Origin: Tieghemostelium lacteum
Lineage: Eukaryota; Evosea; Eumycetozoa; Dictyosteliales; Raperosteliaceae
Assembly (NCBI GenBank): GCA_001606155.1
Contig: LODT01000028.1
Span: 968,735 to 1,032,734 of the forward strand
Length of the DNA: 64,000 bases
Reading direction: 5' to 3'
The notes under the pieces were generated by a model, which did no database searches, was not told where the DNA came from, and saw nothing but the letters and a program-made list of their open reading frames with translations. This document shows, piece after piece, positions 31,557 to 42,586 of this stretch. The position numbers and the translations under genes are program-made. Positions within the stretch are counted from its first letter, which is position 1. The number at the start of each line of letters is the position of its first letter.

Positions 31557-34500
31557 ATGTCTAGTTTAGAATTAACTAGAAAGAAAAAACCAAATTTAAC
31601 TGTTGAAGAATTACACCTAAAATATATTAAAGGTTATAAAACTGAAGCTTGTTTATCAATAGAAAAAAAGCTTACATGTTTAAAAGATAGGGATTGGTTT
31701 GTGTAATTTAAAATAATAACTTAAATAATCAATATGTCTGTATTTGCTAATTATGATATAATTTTTAAAATTTTTTTTTATAATAGTTTTTATTATCACA
31801 AACAAGATGAAATCAGAAGAAATCCTTATGATAAAGATGGAAATTTAATTTATTCTCATAATAAATGTTCAATTAAAGGATGTACAGATTCAAACGTAAG
31901 TTACTCAGACCTACTATTTTAATATTAAGGTAATGATATGATCTAACTTTTATCTAGTGTCAATATTCTCACAATGATGTAGAGGCAATGTATCATCCAT
32001 TTATTTATAAAACTAAACCTTGTAATGATTTCAATCAAAACAAAGCTTGCAAAAAAGGAAGATGGTGTGCATTTTCACATGGTGATCATGATAAAAGAGT
32101 CAAAGATTTCAATTTAGATAAAATGGTTGCTAGTAAACATCATCATAAATCTAATAGTAATGGATCAATGAATAATGAAAAGTCTCCACATAAAGTAACC
32201 AATGGCCATCATATTAGTACTCCTTCAATGGACATGTCATTTTATCATGGTAGTACCAATAATACAAATAATAATAATATAAATTGTATATATCCAGAAC
32301 ATGGTTTAACATCAGAATCTTCAATAAGAGTTGGTAAATTGTATATTGATAGAAATGAATCTAAAAGATCTATTGTACAATGTACTCATAGTAATGAATC
32401 TGTAACAATTGAAGATTATCTACACAGAAATAGAGCACTTCATGGTGACACTGTTGCTGTTCAATTGACACAGAATATTGATGCTAACTCTTACTATGGT
32501 AAAGTAGTATGTATATTAGAGTCTTCTCACAAGGATGTCTACTGTTGTAGACTTAAAGAGAAACCATGTAATGGTGGCAACACCTATATTTTTTCACCAC
32601 TGGATAAATCACTTTTGGGTATTCAAGTAACTCCAAATGATTTCTATTTGAAATGTTTCAATAGAAATTCTACAAGTGATGATAATACAATCTATGTTAT
32701 CAAACTTAGAACCAATTGGTCCACCAAAACCTATTATCCAGAAGGTGATATTCATAATATAATAGAATCTAAAAATCAAAATTCTTTTGATAAAGATATC
32801 AATGTATGTACTTATTATATTCTTAAATATATATATTATAATATAACTAATAATTAATTCCTAAATTAGGTTTTTAAAATTGAAAATAATTTAAAACAAA
32901 GTGATTGTATTGATATCCCAGTAAATGTTTTGATTAAAACTATTCAACCTAATCAGATAAAAAAGAGAAAAGATCTAAGGGATATTTTCACTTTTTCAAT
33001 TGTTTCCAATAATTATCAACAAGATGTTTGTTCCAATGCAGTATCTTGTTGTAAATTGGCAAATGGTAATATTAGATATATGCTTCATATTACTGATATT
33101 GCTAATGTTATTGAATGCCAAAGTCAAATGGATAAGGATGCCCACAAGAGATCTTTCTATACAGATATGGGACCTCACTCAGCACCTCTACTATCAGAAC
33201 CCTATAACAATATTCTATCAATTGTACCTGGAAAAGAAATTAATACTATCACTATTGAATGGGAACTTGAAGGTCAAAATGAACTTTCACATCATGTCTA
33301 TAAATCGATTATTAAAACATCATGCCGTATGCAAATCTCTGAAATTGAACAGATTCTTGATCAACCACCACTAGTAAACATTAATGGAAGTAATAATAAT
33401 AATAATAATAATAACAAAAATCAACATGATAAAATTAGAGAATTTTTTCATTATTGTGATAGTCATTCCATTCATAAATTATTTTATGTACCATTGACAG
33501 TAGAGAATAGTATTCATATACACTATGGTCAGATTGGTGAGCCTATTGGCTTAAGAGAACCAAAAATCACAAAGTGTCAAAAGATATTTAAAAGTTTCTT
33601 GTTTATAGGTAGTCAGATAATCTACAATTATCTAAAAGGTACAAGTGATTTCAATGCTATTCCACTGTATCACAAACAATCACTTAACCAATTGGATAGG
33701 ATTGGTGCTGAGAAATTTTATAACTTCTTTCAAAATAATGATGTTAAAATACCTAAAGACATTGAAAAGATTAGTGATTTGGTAATGGCATTAGAGAAGC
33801 TAGACTGTCCAAATTTAGATTCCATCAAGCATTTTATACTCTGGGTTATATCTAGTTCACAACAAGTTGAAAGGTACTCTAGTTTGAATAGTAACAATGC
33901 CTATTATCAGTATTGTGAATTTACAGAACCTCTAAAGAGATATCCAGATTTATTTAATCTCAGAATAATATCCGATATATTGGATAAGAATAGTGGAGAT
34001 GGTTCACCTTTAAACTCTAGTGATCCATTGCAACCATTAGTTTGTAATCTCCTTTGTACTAAACCAACAATGGAAATGGAAGATTATATTCAGTCTAGAT
34101 TTCAACAGACTAAACAACTAGAGTTCAAATTTAATGAACTGTGTTTCTATCATCAATTGAAATCTAAAAATGTCTATATGAATGCTATATTGTATCATGT
34201 AAGAACTGATTCTTCAAGATTGGAAATGCACTTCTTTATACCCAATCTCTTTAAACAATTTCCAATTCATCTAGATAATAATAATATTGATCAATACCAA
34301 TTTAGAAATCAACAACAAAAAGTAGAATTAATTTTAAATTCAAAATATTCATTAAATTTAAATTGCAATAACAATAGTAACTATAACATTAATAATACGA
34401 ATAGTAATAACAATCTTCAAAATGATATTTTTAGAGTATTTTCAAAGAATCAACAATATGAATTAAAGGTATTTGATATGTTAAAGATTCAAGTATCATA

Positions 34501-36700
34501 CAGTAAACATAGTGAATCAAAGAGATTCTTTACTTTGAAAGATCTAGATTATACATTTGATAATTTAATAAATGGTCAAGATGTATTCAAATTTCAAATA
34601 TTCAGTTCACTGGTTGATACTATAATGTGTCCAATGAATCACAGCAATGTAAAGGATATGGAATGTTTTCTAACATTGAAACACATTAAAGAAGAATTCA
34701 CCAACAAGTATCCAATATTTGATAACAAATCAAAATATTTGGAATTTTGGAGTATGGTTTTAGATTTTAATTCATTAGAAAAGTCTTTGTCAACTGGTGA
34801 GAATACTGTAAGTTTAAGTAATATCAGTATATCTTGGTCTAAAAAGAAGAAAAAGTATGTTGGTTCCTTTGAGATTGGTTATCAAGAGTTTCCAAAGGAT
34901 CCTGTAAATGGTACATCTCTTATTCAATTGAATCGAGGTGATTTCATTTGTCTCAGATATTGTGGTGAAGAGAAATCCAATATCCAATCCATTCACTCTA
35001 TTATCTCCAAAGCCAGTTATGATGATAAAACCAAAGGTATGGTGCTGGTAAAGTTTTGTACCATCTCTGATAAACTTCCACCAAGAACTCCATATTCTAT
35101 TCAAATTAAATCTAGAGATAAACAATCTAGAGACAGTTGGAATTCATTAACACTCTATGTTAATAGTACTAAAGCCTATACTATAATTCAGCAACAACAA
35201 TTACAGCAACAACAACAACAACAGACTGTATCATTATTCTCATCTCATAATAATAGTTTTGATAGTAGTAATAGTAGTGGTAGTATTGGTTCAGATAAAG
35301 AGTTGTTAATACAAAATATTATATTTAATCTGGCAGATAAAGAGGATTTGTATATAGGAGGTGACCAAAAATGTTCATTTTCATCACCATTGATATTGAC
35401 CAAACAACAAGAACATGCATGTTTAAGTGGGTTGTATAATAGGTTTACAGTAATCAAAGGTGATTTAGGTACTGGAAAGACTACATTACTATCACTGATT
35501 GCAATCAATGCCATTAATTTGGACATTTGTAAACAAATATTGATATGTGGTCCAAATGAATTTTCAGTTGACAGATCTATAAGATCACTGATGGAACTGA
35601 ATAATAATCTTCGTTTTATTAGAGTCTATAATGAATCTAGTAAAAAACAGTATTCAGATAATCAATTACCAAGAGATTTATCTACTCAGACTCTGAATAG
35701 TTTGTCAAGTACCTGTGGTAGTTCTCTAATGGAAATTCTAAAGAGTAAACAAATTGTATTTTGCACAACCATGGTAGCTACAGAAGAGAGAGTTCAACAA
35801 TTAGGTATACGTTGGGTATTGGTTGATAATTGTCATCAAGAGATTGAACCAAATACTGTTGGTGCACTTACAAATGCTGATCATATTGTATTGGTTAGTG
35901 ATTTACAAGCTGATATTCCAATAAGTTGTTTGAGTCCACTTCATCAGAGACCCTCCATTAAAAAGATTTTGTCAACACCTCTAGTTGATAGAATTCAATC
36001 TATAAGTCCTATAACTTTATCAACTAGCTATATTCCATTGTTATTTGTAAAGTTGGCCTATGGAACACAGTATCAGAGTAAACTAGTTCATAGTGGATCT
36101 TCAAATGAATTCAAACCATTTTTGACATTTTACAATCTCATGAACTCCCTTGAGAAGACTGATCCAATGTGGGATGACAAAAATAATTGTAATAATTATT
36201 ACAATGAAGGTGAAAGTAACCTAATTGATCGTTTTGTTCCTCTTCTACAGAATTTAATAAGTAGATTACATGCTGATGATAAACAAACTAACATTGGATT
36301 AATATCACCATTTCCAGTACAAAGAATTATTATTGGAAATTGTTTTCCATCTCTACCTGTAATGTCATTGGAAGAATCAAGATACTCTCATTTTGATTAT
36401 GTTATTGTATCTATGGTAAAAACAATGAAATCTCAAGAACCTTATTACCCAGGTTTCAAAGATGAATTTCAAATTCTACGTAATCTACTACACACAGCAA
36501 GAAAAGGTCTGTTCCTATTTGGTTCTCAAAATTATTTGGAATCAAGACCTGGTTGGATTCACTTTATTCAAAACCTAAAACAACTTGATGCCATTGAGAA
36601 TATCTATACAGGTCAATCCTCTTTAGCTATCAATAACTCTGTTAAATTATTAGCTAAACATAATTATCAAATGATTTCAATTCTCCCACAACAAGATTAA
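31557..36700 (+). CDS. CCCH-RNB-SF1 helicase protein (HELZ2-like), probably a pseudoenzyme
   Basis: Four exons (31557-31702, 31787-31895, 31958-32803, 32870-36700) join in phase to give 1643 residues. Two CCCH zinc fingers lie near the start: C76-x4-C81-x4-C86-x3-H90 and C107-x7-C115-x5-C121-x3-H125. An RNase II (RNB) region spans about 400-730, ending in F-T-E-P-L-K-R-Y-P-D. A UPF1-type SF1 helicase occupies the last ~450 residues, with Walker A G-D-L-G-T-G-K-T near 1232. The combination of CCCH, RNB and UPF1-like helicase is known from HELZ2. The RNB acidic cluster normally F-T-I-D...D-x-D-D reads F-T-F-S...D-V-C-S, so most catalytic aspartates are missing. Helicase motif II reads D-N-C-H-Q instead of D-E-A-x-Q. 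The protein may bind RNA without cutting or unwinding it. Confidence 0.8.
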
Positions 36701-36735
36701 AAATTATATTATTAATAAAACAATCAAATTAGGTT

Positions 36736-38262
36736 TTATTTTCTAGAATTTATATCAGCAATAAAATGATTAATCATTTTTTCTGCTTGTTCTGGATTGG
36801 AATGTGGACCTACTAAACGATAACTTGCAGCATTGTGAGGTGCCAAATAAATCTTTTGGTAAAGCTCCGGATTTGTAGTTTCTAATTGTTTCATATCAGG
36901 TAGTGCACCAACAACTCTTGCTATACCATCTGTAAAATCTACATAATCAACATGTGGAAACATTCTTTTTGGTTCAGCATATCTAATATCCTCTTCCTCT
37001 TTCAAACCTTTTTCCATTTCTTCATCAGATGGATAAGGTAATTGTCCAACAAACATCATAGTAATCATTCTAGCCTGTAACTCTATACTTGGGAAATAAG
37101 TACCTTTATACAAACCTACAAAACCCATTTGTTTAATTGATCTTGGTGGTATACATTCCTTATAAAGAATAACCACTTGATAGTTATCTGGTTGGAATTT
37201 AATAGTTGACAATACGTCATCACTTAAATAGGAAAGATCACAATTGAAACCATGTGACAATACAATAGTATCAATTTTCTCATTTGTAATGATTTGGTGC
37301 AAGTTAGGCTCTTTACTAGTGATTGCTTTGAATTTTGATTCTTTAAGATTTTCAAGATATGTGTCACTAATGCACACTGGATGGTACTCAACGTGTTGGT
37401 CTTCAGAGATACGAACGGATTCCAATTTAACTTGTAATGGTATTTGAGATGAAAAGAATGCATTATCATATTTGTTTCTCTCCAATGGTGTACGTGCTAG
37501 TGACTGTGCTTGGGAAGATCTATTAAAGATTACTGAATCAATAGGTAGAGTTTTACCAACATTTAAGTATCTTGGAATTATCCAATATGGTCTTTTGAAA
37601 TAGTGATAGGTAGCAGTATTTTGTTTACATAGATCATTAACAATATCACAACCACTATTACTGTTACCTACAACCAATACTCTATTATCTTTCAAATTCT
37701 CTGATGATTTATATGATACAGAATGTAGAATTTTACCACCATCCTTCTTGAATGTTTCCAAATCTACACCTTGCAATTCTTCTTTTGAGGGAACAGTATG
37801 AACACCTGATGCAACAATTAGAAAATCAAAATTTTCAGTTTTTGATTCACCAGTTTTTACATTGGAATAGGTGATAGACCATTTAGCTTCATTGTCAATA
37901 TATCTTGCAGAGGTCACCAATGTTTGAAATTTAAAATGATCAAATAAATTGAAATGATCAATATACTCTTGAAGGTATTGATGAACTTGATCAGTGTCAA
38001 GGAAATCTTGACCTTCTTTGACATAGTTTCCATGTGGAAAATCACTAAACATGCAAGAGTACTTTGATATATTTGTTCTTACAGAAGTCCAAGTTCTACC
38101 ATATTTTGGATCATTATTCCAAATACCACCAAAACCTTCTGATTTTTCAAATACAGTTGGTAATAGTACACCTGTTGCCAATGATTCTTTACAAGTTACA
38201 ATACCTGAAATTCCACCACCAATAATTGCAATAGTCTTTGTTCTATTCTCCAAAGGTATCAT
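36736..38262 (-). CDS. Flavin-containing monooxygenase (intact copy)
   Basis: A single-exon gene of 508 residues. The FAD-binding Rossmann motif G-G-G-I-S-G is at residues 15-20, an FMO-type F-G-G-I-W stretch at 44-48, an FMO-signature-like region at 171-185 (F-K-K-D-G-G-K-I-L-H-S-V-S-Y-K), and the NADPH-binding G-N-S-N-S-G at 199-204. Length and motif order match class B flavin monooxygenases, which use NADPH and O2 to oxygenate nitrogen, sulfur or carbonyl groups of small molecules. No transmembrane tail is seen, unlike mammalian FMOs. A second, frame-broken copy lies directly upstream in the same orientation with high similarity throughout, so this is a recent tandem duplication. The substrate is unknown; detoxification or secondary metabolism is plausible. 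Confidence 0.88.
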   Translation of the reverse strand: MIPLENRTKTIAIIGGGISGIVTCKESLATGVLLPTVFEKSEGFGGIWNNDPKYGRTWTSVRTNISKYSCMFSDFPHGNYVKEGQDFLDTDQVHQYLQEYIDHFNLFDHFKFQTLVTSARYIDNEAKWSITYSNVKTGESKTENFDFLIVASGVHTVPSKEELQGVDLETFKKDGGKILHSVSYKSSENLKDNRVLVVGNSNSGCDIVNDLCKQNTATYHYFKRPYWIIPRYLNVGKTLPIDSVIFNRSSQAQSLARTPLERNKYDNAFFSSQIPLQVKLESVRISEDQHVEYHPVCISDTYLENLKESKFKAITSKEPNLHQIITNEKIDTIVLSHGFNCDLSYLSDDVLSTIKFQPDNYQVVILYKECIPPRSIKQMGFVGLYKGTYFPSIELQARMITMMFVGQLPYPSDEEMEKGLKEEEDIRYAEPKRMFPHVDYVDFTDGIARVVGALPDMKQLETTNPELYQKIYLAPHNAASYRLVGPHSNPEQAEKMINHFIADINSRK

Positions 38263-38538
38263 TTTACAATTTTAATATAAATTAAATTTGAAAAAATAGA
38301 AATTTTTTATAAAAAAAAATAGATTTTTTTAGATATTTTTAGTCAAAATTACCTATTCCTATTAAATCTTGAATTTAAAGGAAATCTAAATTAACAAGCG
38401 AATAGGGTAGAAAGATTTTTATATAGAAATATTAAACAATTCTATGGGACTCTATTGGAACAAAAATATCAATAGAACCCAAAAAGAGTGAGGGTATGTT
38501 TTAATAGAATACAACAATAGGATCAATAAATAATTTAT

Positions 38539-40067
38539 TTATTGTCTTGAATATATATCACTAAGGAATTGTTTAATAATTTTTGTAGATTGTTCTGGAT
38601 TGGAATGTGAACCTACTAAACGATAACTAGCAGGATGGAAAGGCATCATATAGATTTCATTATACAATTCAGGATTTGAAAGTTCAAGTTCCCTCATATC
38701 AGGAAGAGCTCCTATAACCCTTGCAATACCATCTGAAAAATCAACAAAATCATTGTGTGGTGAGATTTTCTTGGGAATTGAATATCGAATGTCTTCTTCC
38801 TCTTTTAAACCTCTTTTCATTTCTTGTTCTGTTGGATAAGGCAATTGACCTGCAAATATCATTGTAATCATTCTTGCTTGTAATTCTACAGTTGGAAAAT
38901 AGGAACCTTTATACAACCCTACAAAACCTAAATTTTTGATATTCAGAGGTGGAATACATTCCTTGTATAGTATAACAGGTTGATAGTTATCAGTATTCTC
39001 TTGAAATTTAATAGATGTTAATACAAGTTACTTAAATAGGAAAGGTCGCAATAGAATCCATTTGCCATTATAATTGTATCAATATTCTCATTTGTTATAA
39101 TTTGTTGAAGATTATCATCTACTTTAGATATGGATTTGAATTTTGAGTCTCTTAGATTTTCAAGGTACCCATCGCATACGCAAACAGGATGATAATCATT
39201 GTGTTGGTCTTTTGATATTCTTACAGGTTCCAATTGTTCTTGTAGTGGTATTTGAGATGCTAAAAATCCATTTAGAAATTGGTTTCTTTCAAGAGTACTA
39301 CGAGCCATTGTCTTTGCTTGTGAAGACCTATTGAAAATCACTATATCCAATGGCAGAATTTTCCCAACTGAAAAATATCTAGGTATTACCCAATACGGTC
39401 TTTTAAAATAATGATAAATAAAAGAATGATTGATTTTACAAAAGTCATTAACAATATCACAACCACTGTTACTATTACCAACTACCATTACTCTATTGTC
39501 TTTAAACTGTAGTGGTGATTTGTACATTGATGAATGTATAATTTGACCACCTTGTTTTTTGAAAGTTTCCAAATCTACACCTTTCAATTCTTCTTTTGAA
39601 GGAATCGTGTGAATTCCAGTTGCAACAATAAGATAATCAAAATTTTCAATTTTTGATTCATCAGTTTTTAAATTAGAATAAGTAACACACCATTTACCAT
39701 CACTGTATCTTGCAGATGTTACCATTTTTTGAAATTTAAAGTGATCAAGTAATTTGAAATGATCAATATACTCTTTAAGGTATTGATGAACTTGATCAGT
39801 GTCAAGGAAATCTTGACCTTCTTTGATATAACTTCCATGTGGAAAATCACTAAACATACATGTATATTTTGATACATTTGTCTTTACAGAATTCCAAGTT
39901 CTACCAAATCTTGTATCAATATTCCAAATACCACCAAAACCTTCTGATTTTTCAAATACAGTTGGTAATAGTACACCCGTAGCCAATGATTCTTTACAAG
40001 TTACAATACCTGAAATTCCACCACCAATAATTGCTATTGTCTTTGTTCTAAGAACAATAGTCTCCAT
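38539..40067 (-). pseudogene. Flavin-containing monooxygenase, frame-broken tandem copy
   Basis: Collinear with the intact monooxygenase next door over its full length, including the G-G-G-I-S-G and G-N-S-N-S-G nucleotide-binding motifs. The frame runs from 40067 to a point near 39025, where one base appears to be missing relative to the intact gene (a GTATTA run that encodes Val-Leu in the sister gene is read out of frame), giving a stop at 39018-39020. The remaining ~160 codons continue in another frame to 38539 and are well conserved (K-E-C-I-P-P, F-V-G-L-Y-K-G-S-Y-F-P, R-L-V-G-S-H-S-N-P-E-Q). No splice signals bridge the break. Only one lesion is visible, so it is either very recent or an assembly error. 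Confidence 0.7.
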
Positions 40068-40497
40068 CTTATCTTAATATGAACCGACAGTAATTTGAAA
40101 GATATTTTGATATTTCAAAAAACTAATATTTTTTTAATCATATTTTTCTTTGATTAGTGTGAAATATGATCATCACCTCAAAACATTAATGACCAAACTA
40201 AATTAAAATATAGAGAAATTCATTAGAAAATATATAATCATAATTAATATAAAAGTAAATTGTTTCGATTAGAATACAGAAATATCAGTAGAATAAAAAT
40301 ATTCCACCAAAATATAAATATCTAAATAAAATTTTATATCATGCCATCTTAACAAAAACAAAGATGAATTCGAAATTTCTCTAGCGAATTTTCCCACCAT
40401 CTTAATTTTTTAATATAAAAACCCTCATCAGAACACAAAAAATCTTTTTCCATTTTCAAAAAAATTAATTTAAACACCATTTCTCAAAAACTAAATC
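40068..40497. other. Divergent promoter region
   Basis: About 430 bp between the head-to-head monooxygenase copy and the SIS-domain gene. It is AT-rich, with an A/C-rich leader (CACCATTTCTCAAAAACTAAATC) directly before the SIS-gene ATG. No additional gene was recognised. Confidence 0.5.
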
Positions 40498-41737
40498 ATG
40501 AATCAATTAATTGATAAACAACCAAAAAGATTACCTTTAAAATCTGGTATTTATTTAAATAATCATTGAAAATTAAAATTTAAATACTTACATTTGACTA
40601 TGATATCTTTTATAATATCTATTAGCTCATCCATATCATATGTATGATATGATTCAAGAGACACCAAAAGGTATTGATAGAATTTTAAAAGAAGAGTTAC
40701 CATTGATTAAGGAAGTTGCTAAACAATTAGCAGGTAAAAAGAATATTTTATTAGTTGGTATTGGTACATCTTATCATGCAACTTTAAATGCAAAATATCT
40801 CCTTAGAAATGTTGGCCATATTCATGCTGAGGCTTTCAATTCATTTGAATTTATTCAAGATTTTCCATTGGATCTCTATGAATCAAGTTCAACTGCCATT
40901 GTAATATTCTCACATCGTGGTGTTAAAAAGTACTCACATGCTGCTTATACCAAGAGTCGTGAACTAGGTTTGTATACTGTATTGTTGACCGGTACTGAAA
41001 CTGTAATTGAAGAGAAACTAGACGCAATCATTCGTACCAGTATTCCAGAACAGTCATCAGCATTCACCATCTCTCACACTGCCTCTGCATTTGTTTCTTT
41101 ATTGTTATCCAATGAAATTGCAAAAATCAAGAGTCCATCAACTGTAATTCCAGATGAGAAAGTTACTGAAATCTCTTCTATTCTACAATCCATCTTTGAC
41201 AAGAAACAAGATGATATTAAGAAATACTGTAAATTTGTTGTAGATTCTGGAGTTACTCACTTGTATTACTTGGGATATGGTGTAAATGAAAGTAACTGTT
41301 ATGAAGTTGCTCTTAAAATCAATGAAGCAACTTGGGACTACACCACTGGTTATCAAGTTGAACAATACCTTCACGGCCCATTTGTAGCAACTGGTCCAAG
41401 TACTCTCAGCACCTTCCTAATTGGTGGAACTGATGTAAAATATCAACCATCCATTGAGAGATCCAATAGCGTTCTCAAAGCAGTTATTGCAGTAAACGGT
41501 AAAGCTGCTGCTATTATTCCAGAATCCGATACTCTAACTCCAACCAACATTGGTCCAGATGGTGTTATTATTAAATTACCAACTGTCCTTGAACCATTAT
41601 CACTCTTCACCAATCTATACACTCTCCAATTAATTACCTATTGGTTAGCATTAGAAAGAAAAACAAATCCAGATAGTTTCCGTCGTGAACAACCATTCCA
41701 TGATAAAGCTTTTGTCAATTCTGGTATACTATTATAA
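40498..41737 (+). CDS. SIS-domain sugar isomerase-like protein (GlmS C-terminal type)
   Basis: Two exons (40498-40546 and 40626-41737) with a 79-bp intron give 386 residues. The start of the mature domain, H-P-Y-H-M-Y-D-M-I-Q-E-T-P, resembles the segment that links the glutaminase and isomerase halves of GlmS (H-x-M-x-x-E-I-x-x-Q-P). Two SIS domains follow. The first begins at about residue 54 with L-L-V-G-I-G-T-S-Y-H-A, and the second at about 227 with Y-Y-L-G-Y-G-V-N-E-S-N and E-Q-Y-L-H-G-P-F-V. There is no N-terminal glutamine amidotransferase domain, so this is not a full GlmS. Stand-alone double-SIS proteins include bacterial AgaS/FrlB-type amino-sugar deaminases and deglycases. A role in amino-sugar or phosphosugar metabolism in the cytosol is likely; bacterial origin by transfer is possible. 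The substrate is unknown. Confidence 0.75.
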
Positions 41738-41830
41738 ATTATTTTAGTATCTCAATTTTCAATAAATTTTAATTATGAATTCTTAAAAGATTTATTTGAT
41801 TAATTTTTTTGTATTTTTTTTAGTATAATC

Positions 41831-42375
41831 ATGTCGAATGATGTAAAAGCAAAAATTACAATATTAGGTACAGATACCAATATTGAATTAACAAGTGATC
41901 CTAAATCAATTAGTGATGAATATTTAAAGAAAGAATATCAAGAAGATACAACAGGACCATATCAAGATTTAATAAAATCAATATTATCAATTAAACAACA
42001 AAGTAATAAAGCTTTAACAGTATATGTAAATACAGAAAAAAATGAATTAAAACAACAACAAGATAAAGAGAATGAAAATAAAAATAATAGTAAAGTTACT
42101 AAAAAAACTAGTAAAAAGAAACCAGCAGCCAATAAAAAAGGTAATACATCTATTCTGTAGTGAAATATTATATATTACACCCCTCACATACACATATATA
42201 TATATATATATATCAAAAACATCATTTACCAAAAAATGACATGAATATTCATTGTATACACTTTTCAATTCAAAAAACATTAGATAATAATAATAATAAG
42301 AATCAAAAAAGAACAAGTGATGAACCAATTGAAAATTTAGATAATCGAGATGAAAAATATTCAAAAGTTGAATAA
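41831..42375 (+). CDS. Small spliced protein, possibly GON7-like (KEOPS)
   Basis: Exons 41831-42140 and 42284-42375 join across a 143-bp intron that includes an AT microsatellite, giving 133 residues. The first 75 residues look folded (short beta-like start, then T-T-G-P-Y-Q-D-L-I-K-S-I-L-S-I-K-Q-Q-S-N and L-T-V-Y-V-N). After this comes a Lys/Asn-rich tail and an acidic end (D-E-P-I-E-N-L-D-N-R-D-E). The pattern of a small N-terminal region with T-T-G-P followed by an amphipathic helix and a disordered tail recalls GON7, the small subunit of the EKC/KEOPS complex that makes the t6A base of tRNA. That resemblance is weak and only a hypothesis. Otherwise it is an unknown small protein. Without splicing the first frame would end soon after the donor site. 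Confidence 0.55.
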
Positions 42376-42586
42376 ATAGAATCTATTCAATAATAGAATG
42401 TAAAAATAGTACTATGAACACTTAAAACTAACAGAGAATAAGTAATTTGGTTATTTTTTAGTAATACAATTTGTTATTTTTATAGTATACTCCTCTATCA
42501 CTATAATCTAACAATGAGGTAAATAGATGGGAGTATACCACATTTTGGGTTTATTATATCATGATATTTATTATTATTAGTTTTCA

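Noticed and set aside
42190-42215. TATATA tract as a promoter element
   Set aside because: It lies inside the intron of the small spliced gene and is a simple AT microsatellite.
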